A stretch of DNA of 64,000 nucleotides from the NCBI GenBank assembly GCA_037952775.1, contig JBANAY010000003.1, forward strand, positions 868,001 to 932,000. Direction: 5' to 3'. Position 1 is the stretch's first letter. Every line of letters begins with the position of its first letter. Positions 56,398 through 64,000 of this stretch are shown here, piece after piece. The notes beneath the pieces were generated by a model. That model searched no databases. It worked only from the letters and a program-made list of their open reading frames with translations, and had not been told where the DNA came from. The DNA comes from Clonostachys chloroleuca (Eukaryota > Ascomycota > Sordariomycetes > Hypocreales > Bionectriaceae). The position numbers were made by a program, and so were the translations under genes.

Positions 56398-57116
56398 CAC
56401 ATTTTGCCGTTGGTATTACCGAGGACATTTCACAATTCAGATAGAGAAAGCATTTGAAATAGCTAGTTTGAATATGACAAAAGCATCATGATGTCTACGC
56501 ATGGGGGATGGGAGAGGTGGCCATGGTAGCAAACTGATAGTCCCGACAATACCTAAACTAAGCAGAAATGTAACTACAGTCGGAACAGGTGCTTGGATGG
56601 CAATGGGTGCAATCACCTTACTAATATAAAGCAAACTTTTAAATCACTCAACTAAAAAACTCGGTAATTATAAGATCTTATAATCACTCGTAAGCTTTGA
56701 CAATGCTTATTAATGACCCACAACCGAGAGATGTACCTGTCAATGTACCTCGATGAAGCCGCTGGACAGAAACGGGTAGCTCCGGCGATTTTCAGAAGCC
56801 GAGCAAAAGCTAGGTAAGTTACGAAGACATGACTTGGTACCTACAGGGTGCCGATCATGGCGGTGTGTGCCGAGACTCCGTCCCGGCTCTGAAGTACTAA
56901 TTGTAGCCCTTTGGCTGGGAAACTCTATTTCCATTACTTGTTACTTTGGAAAGCATGGTCTTATACAGACGTCTTTCATTTGTCATCAGCAATCTGCTCG
57001 GCAATCTGCCAACCTAAACACCCAAGGCGGTAATGGTTCAGTGTACTATCCTCCCCATCGTTAAAACAAGGCACGACAAATAAATTCAGGCAACATCTTA
57101 TCCACGAGACTTCAAC
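56398..57116. other. Intergenic region
   Basis: The 3' flank of the regulator and the promoter of the aquaporin gene. No supported gene. Confidence 0.55.
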
Positions 57117-58246
57117 ATGGCTGGGAATCCAAGGCACCGGGTGCCACAAATCAACGGACCAGATCCGGAAGGCCTGGCAGCATCAACGGGATCTGGAATG
57201 GAAAGGGGTCCAAATTTTGAAATAAATATACCCCCGTTCATTGGCAGGCTTGGAGGAAATGGAGTCGCCTTGTCCCGTGAGCCCTCCAATGAGGCTTTCC
57301 TGGAGAAGGTTCCTGATGCGGCACCTTTGATGAGTCTGAGGGACATTTTCAACCCTAAGCCTTTTCTGACGGTCAGCCTATGGAAGTCAGCATTAATGGA
57401 AGGCGTCGGTAAGAAGAATGATATCACTCTTTGATAGTCTTGGGCTGACTTGCATTGCAGGATCGTTGATGCTTGTCTGGCTAACTATCTACGCCAATGT
57501 ATCCCCGGCCACCATCCCGGCAATGCCTACACAGCGTTGGGGTAATTTCGACAACGCATCATTCATTGGACCTCTCGTTGGCGGCATACTCAACTTCTTC
57601 TACATCACCATGTTTACCTTCTGCTTCGGTGCTGTGTCAGGGGCCCATCTGAACCCAACAATCACGATTGCAACACTTTTTGCACGTCTATGTTCACTAC
57701 CTCGGGCGGTACTATACGTTTCCTTTCAGGTTGGAGGCGCGGCACTTGGGGGCTTGCTTGCTCGCGCCAGCTACGGCACCAGAGACTTCAAGGTTGGAGG
57801 GTGCTGGCTCTACACTGATATTGTGCCGGTCTGGGACGCGTTTACGATAGAGTTGATGGCCTGCACGATCTTACTCTTCTTTGCTTTTGGCGTGGGTCTT
57901 GATCCGCGACAGAGAAACATCATAGGACCTACCCTTGGCCCATTCCTAGTAGGCATTGCACTTGGTAGCCTTTCGTTTGGAACAGGCTTCACGCGATATG
58001 GCTACGGAGGGGCCAGTATGAATCCGGCTCGGTGCTTCGGCTCATATGTTGGAAGCTCTTTCCCTGGATTCCACTGGATACACTGGTATGTTTATTATGC
58101 TTACATTGATTTGCCTCAATCTAACTCTAAGCTTTAGAGTGAAATACGCTGATCTTTTATTTAGGGCCGCAGATTTTATAGCCTGCATCGTGCACGCTGT
58201 TTTCTATCATGTATGTCCGCCTTGGGCAGTCCAACAAAGCAGATAG
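57117..58246 (+). CDS. Aquaporin-family channel, XIP-like (NPARC)
   Basis: Three exons from ATG 57117. A long hydrophilic N-terminus (about 95 residues) precedes the first helix. Introns lie within GVG (GTAAGA to TTGCAG) and within the W of HWIHW (GTATGT to TTTAG). Helices include SLMLVWLTIYANV, FIGPLVGGILNFFYITMFTF, AVLYVSFQVGGAALGGLLA and CTILLFFAFGVGL. The two pore motifs are HLNPTIT and SMNPARC; the Cys after NPAR is the mark of X-intrinsic proteins, whose first motif also departs from NPA. The protein of about 320 residues should have six helices and conduct water or small uncharged solutes across a plasma or internal membrane. The short last exon looks truncated relative to some relatives. 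Confidence 0.83.
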
Positions 58247-58523
58247 GCATCTTGACAATTTGCCTTGTCCCATCCAAACCATCCAAAGGGTTCATCACTC
58301 AACAGCACGGGTTTCATTCAACATTCAATTGTAGCTCCATGCCGTCAACGCAGCAAAAACGACAGCTGGCCCTCTATTGAACACCACTTGAGCACTCCTG
58401 CTCACGTTTCGTTGGGTGATACTACTCCTTGTTCTTTTGTATCCAGGTATTAAACATTCAAAGAGTAGCATAAATAAGCTTTTTATTTTGTATAGGGTAA
58501 AATCTATCGAGCAACTGCGGTTC

Positions 58524-59282
58524 TCAATCTTCACGTTCAGGGAGCACAGCCGCAGTGGTATCCTCCATCGTCGTGTTGGCATGCTCCTGTTGCCGGAGTG
58601 TTTCACGTACCGCAGGACGGTCGATTGCGTTCTTGTGCCACTTATAGAACTCGGGAAACTCTTCAGGGTCAAAGCCGCCATCGGGAAATAAGCTTGATAC
58701 TAGCAGCATATCCCAGGGAACGAACGCCAGGTCCGCGTAGGTGCATTTATCTCCCACAAGCCAGACAGGGTCCGCGTCGGGAATTTTGCGTGCCTGCCTC
58801 TGCTTGCTAAGATGTGAATCAATCACACCGACAATTCGCTTCGTCTCGTTTGCATAGCGATCAATGGCTGTCGTGACATTCTTCTTCTGGTGGAAGTGAG
58901 TGAACCACATCTTCTGGCCCAGCATGGGACCTTGGCCACTCATCTGGAACATGAGCCAGCTGTTGAGTAGCCATTTCTCTTCGACTTTGTCGTCACTGTA
59001 GCTGATGACGTATTTCGTATCATAAAGAGAAATTAAATATTGTATAATTGCGCCAGATTCGAAAAGTGTGACCCCGGTGTTAGGATCGATCATTACTGGC
59101 AGGCGGCCGTTGGGGTTGAGGTCCGTATACGGGACCTGCTTGATCTCTTTGTATGGGATCCAAAGATTCTCCCAGGGGAGGCCGAGCTCGATGAGGATGA
59201 TTATGACTTTCCAGGGATTTGGTCCTCTGCCAGGCGGCCCGTTGTAGACTTGGATCGACTTCATGTTCAGGTAGGTAGACAT
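58524..59282 (-). CDS. Ure2p-like glutathione S-transferase
   Basis: A single exon of 252 residues from ATG 59282. The N-terminal thioredoxin-fold domain contains IQVYNGPPGRGPNPWKVIII, YKEIKQVPYTDLNPNGRLPV with the cis-Pro, and TLFESGAIIQYLISLYD with the Glu-Ser that binds the glutathione gamma-glutamyl group. The C-terminal helical domain has NSWLMFQMSGQGPMLGQKMW, RIVGVIDSHLSKQ, and LVGDKCTYADLAFVPWDML, the N-capping box and hydrophobic staple of GSTs. PNPWK in place of the more common -NGxK is as in fungal Ure2p-type enzymes. Probable roles are conjugation of electrophiles or peroxide reduction. Convergent with the aquaporin gene. Confidence 0.88.
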   Translation of the reverse strand: MSTYLNMKSIQVYNGPPGRGPNPWKVIIILIELGLPWENLWIPYKEIKQVPYTDLNPNGRLPVMIDPNTGVTLFESGAIIQYLISLYDTKYVISYSDDKVEEKWLLNSWLMFQMSGQGPMLGQKMWFTHFHQKKNVTTAIDRYANETKRIVGVIDSHLSKQRQARKIPDADPVWLVGDKCTYADLAFVPWDMLLVSSLFPDGGFDPEEFPEFYKWHKNAIDRPAVRETLRQQEHANTTMEDTTAAVLPERED

Positions 59283-60585
59283 GTGAGGAACTTTGGGGAA
59301 CGCTCAGCTGAACGGACGGTCCCAACGTCCTTTTATTTGCCGCCTTTCCTGTTCAGATTCTCAGGGGTTAAGTCATAATTCCGCAATCACCGTGGATCTC
59401 ATCGGGGGTAACTCTGATTTAGTTTATGTCTCATCTAGCAGAGCGGACATCGATGTAGAAGGGTGTCAAATGAGAACACACTGGGTCCATCAATGCCCGA
59501 GCCAGGACCTGGGTAGTGGGGCCAAGCCTGGGCTGGAAGCGAGCGTCAATTTGATTTAGAATCCGTAAAAAGTGAAAGATAAGTAACCTCGGGCAAATAA
59601 AAGACTACAATTGGAAGATCTCAGTAGTACCCTGCTCTTGAACCCGGAAAATGTAGCAACTGGACCAGGGAGGGGCCGGAGGCTAACCATTGCTCCGCCG
59701 AGTCTCGGTCTGATGAGGGGCTTCGGGAGGCGAACTCGGCGGAGCAGAAGCCGGGCTGGAGCAAACCACAAAAGAAATTTGAGGTACATCAGCCTCGCAG
59801 AGTAAGCTCTCATATGTAAACTATATAGTATATCGCCAAGGCGGTTCTCGAGATTGTCGTGGGGGAAGGGTGTATGTCATTGTGGTTGTCTACCACAACT
59901 CCAATCAACTATTCGCAGTATACACGGCCTAGGGCCATGTTATACTGTAGCAGTTCCTGATAATGGCAGATACATGAGCAGCTATATTCTCCGGCAACAC
60001 AAAACCATCCTTGTGTTGCAAATTTCCTCTCTGCCGCGTTCCTGTGCTTGGCATCGTCCACTAATACAACATGATTTTTCCTTCCCATCCACTCCATTTC
60101 ATCCCCATGCACACCGGGACAACCCTGGAGAACGCCTGAGCCTCCTTCGGCTTTTGGCTTGGGTGAGGAACGGAGCTTGCGAAAGCAGAATAGTGCTTTC
60201 TTGCGTGATATCGCTAATGAAGCTTAGACACCGTACTTGCTGAATTTTAGCCCCAGCCTGCCATCTTTTGCCAGAGTGGTCTCATAAATGTTATTCATCG
60301 ACACCCAAAACTACCTGGGGAGACAAAGAGATCCTTATCAAAGCCGCGTACAGCATCTGGAGATTGTAGTCTTCCGTACGAGGATTTCGCGTTCGAATAT
60401 TGAGCATCAAGAGTGAGCCTTTCACGCAGCCTCTAGAAAAGCGACCTGCCAGCTCCTGAAGACTTGGACGCTGAAATCTCTCAAGGACTTTGTGTCAGCA
60501 GGCAAGTCTTATGCTGGGTTTACATAGCGGGTAACCCCAACATAGTGGTGAGATAATGTTGTCACAATAGTGTTAACTGTGACAA
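59283..60585. other. Intergenic region with a GC-rich hairpin
   Basis: 1.3 kb without a supported gene; it includes the inverted repeat at 59692. Frames through this region have no family resemblance. Confidence 0.5.
59692..59745. repeat. Perfect 12-bp GC-rich inverted repeat
   Basis: GCTCCGCCGAGT at 59692-59703 pairs with ACTCGGCGGAGC at 59734-59745 around a 30-base loop. In the surrounding AT-neutral spacer this is striking. It could be the terminal repeats of a very small element, a foldback, or a dyad for a CGG-binding regulator. Confidence 0.65.
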
Positions 60586-61545
60586 CTACTCCAAGGTCAA
60601 GTTCGCAAGAGGAGGCGAACTTGGTCCGCACTCGACTAGTTGGTTTCGGGTCTTCGAAGGACGCGTTCGTGTATCCCATTCCGCATACTCGGCACTCAGT
60701 GTTCCATCCGATGCCTTCTTCATTTTTCGTAGCCAGCGTTTGAACATGTCTTCTCTTCTGTCGTGTTTCTCCCATTCCATTGCCGTCTTGATAAGGGTTT
60801 TCACCACTCCGGCATGTGAAGCGAACGATTTCTTTTCCAGTTCGCTCATTCGTTTCCATAGGCTTAGCGTAGCTCCCTCCCACTCCAAACTTGACGCGAG
60901 ACATTGTTTGCGTGCCTCGGAGGACGGGGCGAATATCACAAGGTCCCAGATGGTCGCCACCGTCACCATGGTACCGCACTTGACGTCCGAGGGGTCATCT
61001 GGTGAGAGGTGATCCGAAAACCGGCGGAAGATCAGTGTGATGCGGGTCGCAACGTCCATGGCTTCATCCGACGCTCCCTCATGGCTCCAGGATCGGAGGT
61101 TTTGCTCGTACAGATCTTGTTCCACACGCTTAAGAATATCATCGAAATTCAATGCCCGAGATTTATCATAACTTTTCTTCCCCATCCTGGCCATCCTGCG
61201 GTTCTCGGTCTCGATCGCAAGTTTTACCCGCATGTCTTTCCTTGCAAGAGACATCAGGAACTCAACAGCCTCCTCTTGGGTCCATTTAGAGAGCGTCCTC
61301 CGAAGATGAGTATCACCCGGGTCTCCCGCGCTCTCATTAGGAAAATCCCAAGAAGCGGGCTGCAAGGGTGATGAACCGGGAGTGGGAGGCGTGATGATGG
61401 GAGCAATCTGGGGAGAGGTGGGCTGAGACATCACCAACTGGTTAACGGCGACTTGAGACTCGAGGACTCGCATTTTTGGGGGGAGCCTGCGCGGCTCGTC
61501 CCACGCAGCCCGACGTTTTACTCCGGCAGCAGGTTTAGAGGACAT
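60586..61545 (-). CDS. Predicted nuclear helical protein, weakly Cut8/Sts1-like
   Basis: A single exon of 319 residues from ATG 61545 (MSSKPAAGVKRRAAWDEPRR); the longer frame begins only with TTG. The N-terminus has basic patches (KRR, RRLPPKMR) suited to nuclear import, then a Pro/Ser/Thr linker. The rest is helical: HLRRTLSKWTQEEAVEFLMS, an RVEQDLYEQNLRSW helix, TRITLIFRRFSDHLSP, and VATIWDLVIFAPSSEARKQC followed by LWKRMSELEKKSFASHAGVV. The helix order and the APSSEARK-like turn faintly recall Cut8/Sts1, the proteasome tether at the nuclear envelope, but I would not assign that. No membrane segment or catalytic motif is seen. Confidence 0.65.
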   Translation of the reverse strand: MSSKPAAGVKRRAAWDEPRRLPPKMRVLESQVAVNQLVMSQPTSPQIAPIITPPTPGSSPLQPASWDFPNESAGDPGDTHLRRTLSKWTQEEAVEFLMSLARKDMRVKLAIETENRRMARMGKKSYDKSRALNFDDILKRVEQDLYEQNLRSWSHEGASDEAMDVATRITLIFRRFSDHLSPDDPSDVKCGTMVTVATIWDLVIFAPSSEARKQCLASSLEWEGATLSLWKRMSELEKKSFASHAGVVKTLIKTAMEWEKHDRREDMFKRWLRKMKKASDGTLSAEYAEWDTRTRPSKTRNQLVECGPSSPPLANLTLE

Positions 61546-62209
61546 CGTGCTGAAGGGACGGTGTCGAGTTTGCAAACTCTAGGGGTTGGCTGTTCTTTTG
61601 TTCATAGGGTAGCCGGAAATCGAGAATCAATTGAACAGTTTCACAATGTAAACATTCGGAACGCGTCTTTTGACCAGGGGCGCGCTTAGCGTCTGAGCGT
61701 GAGCTCGTTTTAATTAAATGCCAGATGGTGGGCATGTTGAACAGGATACCCTATACCGAGAGCCAGATGGAATAACTCTCGTCTCCCTCTATTTTTGATA
61801 CGATCGGTTGAACTTTCCTCGCTTAACATAGATAATTAAACTATCTTTACAGTTTTAAAATATGGCAAACCTCTATTTCGTGCTTGGATATCAGTTGCGC
61901 ATCTGTTTAATGATCATTACTTATCGCTGTCTTGAAGAAAGGAGGGCCGAGTTCTATGGCTTACAACACAAATCTAGATTCACATTCTGTGTCACGATCT
62001 AGCGAAGCATCTTAAACAATTACCTTAACTCATTTCTGCCTCTCGCTTCTTTACAAACTTCTATGAAGCGGATATATGTCGATAAAATAATAGGGCCAAC
62101 TACATGGATTTGGGGATGAGAACAAAATCAAAATACCCAGGCATATGCCCCCTGCTAGCTTCGAAAACATAATCGGAAAGAGCTCAAATCTCACGTTGCT
62201 TAATATGGC
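61546..62209. other. Intergenic region
   Basis: No supported gene. The sequence near 61800-61870 is AT-rich. Confidence 0.55.
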
Positions 62210-63182
62210 TTATTTAATTTCCATGGTATGCCTTGACTTGAGAGCTCCTCGCCATAATCCGATAATACTGAAAAAATATATAAATGCGGACATGAACACG
62301 GCTAAACCCACGAACCCAGCAACCTAGCTAAGTTGTCAGCAAGAATCAATACTAGGTTCCACAGACTACCTACCATTCTGTCGGAAAATGTTTGGTCTTG
62401 CTGGCCGATCTTCGTCAACTTCCATAGGAACACCACGAAGCCTCCAAACCATAAGCCAAGCTTCCACTCCAGGAGCCCAATAGCGAGAAGCCATATGAAA
62501 GCTTGTTCCTGGCGAGGCTTCATCTGGCCCATCGGAGTTTCGAAGCAAAGAAGGTCGACCATTACAGCATGGAACTCGGGGACGTTGACCATTCTTGCTA
62601 GGAAAACGCTTTGGTGCAGGGCCACGCCTACTGCAGTCATGGAGAGAATCAAGCTTGAGTACCACAGAATCCGGATTATAGTCATGGCAGTAGGAAGCAT
62701 TTGGTCGAAGATGGTCCATGTGAAGCTACCAACAATCACACCGGACAAGATGGTGCCCTGGAACTAGTGAGTATTGTTTCCAGAAATAGATCTCGCGAGT
62801 CAATCCGCCTTACAGTGACCATGACGTTCGAAAGCTGATGACTCATTGTCTTCACCCATGCCTCGATCAAGCCGTTACGCTTCTGCTCGCTGTCCGCATT
62901 TCCAATCACCTTGAACGGCACGACACTGACCTCCCAGCTGATCCAATGGATGGGCATCAGCATGCGGAAAAGCACGCCTGGCGCTCGCCTCAAGGTATCG
63001 AGCATTTTGCCGTCTACCTGTAAATTGACTTTCAAAGATGCGTAAGTTGAAGAAATCCAATGGAATGGACATAGAGCTCACAACGCATGCTCCTCGAGTG
63101 CTTCTCCTCTGCTACTCGCATCCCGCGTCTGACTAGGGCTAGGCCCGAAATCAATCCCCCCAAAGTCCCTCAGCTGCGCCAT
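62210..63182 (-). CDS. Predicted multi-pass membrane protein of unknown function
   Basis: At least three exons. The reading proposed starts at ATG 63182 (MAQLRDFGGIDFGPSPSQ), then VDGKMLDTLRRAPGVLFRML and IHWISWEVSVVPFKVIGNAD. An intron after NVMVT (GTAAGG to TCACTAG) joins FQGTILSGVIVGSFTWTIFD. A last intron after DRM (GTAGGT to TTAGCTAG) joins VAGFVGLAVFMSAFIYFF, ending at TAA 62210; without it the protein would end early at 62302. Four helices are predicted: VIVGSFTWTIF, LILSMTAVGVAL, WLLAIGLLEWKLGLWFGGFV and the terminal one. The junction between the first exon and VDGKML could not be placed in frame, so the true start may differ or an indel is present. No family is recognised. Confidence 0.6.
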
Positions 63183-64000
63183 GCTATATGTACCCGAGGC
63201 CGCTGAGCCTGGACGACATGCAATGAAACCATACGAGCCACTCAATGTTGCAGGGGAGGACCAGCAGGCCAACGAAAAGCCAGAGTCCAACCGAGCTAGC
63301 AGTACATCACATTTGTGAGATACCTCGCTTGGGCGCATTCATGAGCGGGTCCTGCTGCGGAAAAAGCTAAAGCTGCAGGAGTCAGTCACGTTATCACCGA
63401 GATGGCAGAGGCACCGTATGACTGTCGGTCAAGCATGTCCACCGGCAGATGCTCCTTACCTAGGTTACAACCGTGACACTGGCCGGTAAGACCTAGCTAG
63501 GAGCAGTGCCTCAGCTGGCAAGCAACAGACAGATCAATACCCAATTCGGACTGCCATCTGTCCCAATTTTTTTTTGGCAGAGCGTATAGCCTGCAGGCGG
63601 GTCGGCACGCTGGTACACTTATTGGCGGAGGTGCAATGAATACGACCCAACAATGTCTGACCTATAGGATACCCAACAATATATGACCTATAGGATCAGT
63701 AGGAATAGAGAAAGGGTGGCTGAGGGAGGTTTTGGTCCGTCACTATAGTGTGAACTGCCACAGGCTTCACTCACAAGATTGGGGAAGGATATATTTGGAA
63801 AATGCACATTGTGGTTTCATCCCATGGTGGCGATGAAAACAGAGTCTCGTTGATATAGACTCCGCCGTTCCTCTAGCGTTTTCGTGGCAAAATTACTTTC
63901 ATCATTTTTTACTCGGCGGCACCTAATCTTATTGGAATCTATTCTTATCCTTTCGGATACGTGGAAGCGATGGGGGGGATCGTCCTGGAGACTCGGACGC
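63183..64000. other. Intergenic end of the window
   Basis: No supported gene. An in-frame ATG at 63338 could extend the membrane-protein gene. The region includes the tandem duplication at 63645. Confidence 0.5.
63645..63696. repeat. 26-bp tandem duplication
   Basis: Two adjacent 26-base units, 63645-63670 and 63671-63696, each running ACCCAACAAT to CCTATAGGAT. They differ at two positions (GTC versus ATA in the middle). Confidence 0.8.

Noticed and set aside
60586..61545. Firm Cut8/Sts1 assignment
   Set aside because: Only a faint helix-pattern likeness; no diagnostic motif could be shown.

Overview
The window is nuclear DNA of a filamentous ascomycete (Pezizomycotina, most likely Eurotiales such as Aspergillus or Penicillium; the genus is an inference). 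The reasons are short GT-AG introns of about 50-110 bp, Zn2Cys6 transcription factors, LaeA/UMTA-type methyltransferases, DUF2236 (MpaB-like) and DUF3712 proteins, a Dabb protein, a BBE-type flavoenzyme remnant, an NPARC-type aquaporin and an AT-rich block that looks RIP-mutated. There are no bacterial-type operons, no CRISPR array, no rRNA and no credible tRNA gene. The content is accessory: secondary-metabolism, detoxification and secretion functions with few housekeeping genes.

Layout. 0-4.4 kb: a 4-coumarate-CoA-ligase-like gene broken by four frameshifts, convergent with a Zn2Cys6 regulator. 5.7-13.7 kb: a regulator lacking its zinc cluster, two DUF2236 heme-oxygenase-like genes (the second frameshifted at a G run), and between them a cytochrome b5-domain protein and a membrane-anchored DUF3712 protein. 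14.5-24.7 kb: a charged coiled-coil protein, a Cys-rich single-pass surface protein, a divergent pair (Zn2Cys6 regulator and NmrA-like reductase) sharing a promoter with several CCG/CGG inverted repeats, a one-helix membrane protein, and an unrecognised protein made of three copies of one domain with an N-terminal MGC lipidation signal.

25-35 kb looks like a decaying metabolic cluster. It holds a frameshifted NAD-epimerase, a 15-PGDH-like SDR with two frameshifts and a lost catalytic Tyr, an intact LaeA-like methyltransferase, an intact secreted Dabb protein, the 3' remnant of a BBE oxidoreductase and a frameshifted RDH10-like SDR. 36.3-37.5 kb encodes a secreted M43-type metalloprotease. An AT-rich repeat block follows at 38.3-38.9 kb.

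39.6-44.6 kb is the most distinctive unit: a complete MbtI/Irp9-type salicylate synthase, a divergent UMTA-like methyltransferase, and next to it a shorter paralogue of the synthase that keeps the fold pattern but has lost most catalytic residues and its C-terminus. A synthase plus pseudo-synthase plus methyltransferase suggests a small chorismate-derived pathway that I cannot match to a described one.

45.9-63.2 kb holds a small secreted Cys protein, a DUF924 protein, a YcaC-like cysteine hydrolase divergent from a type-B carboxylesterase, a nitroreductase divergent from a Zn2Cys6 regulator, an XIP-like aquaporin, a Ure2p-like GST, a predicted nuclear protein and a multi-pass membrane protein. 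Splice sites were placed by eye, so exon edges are approximate unless stated.
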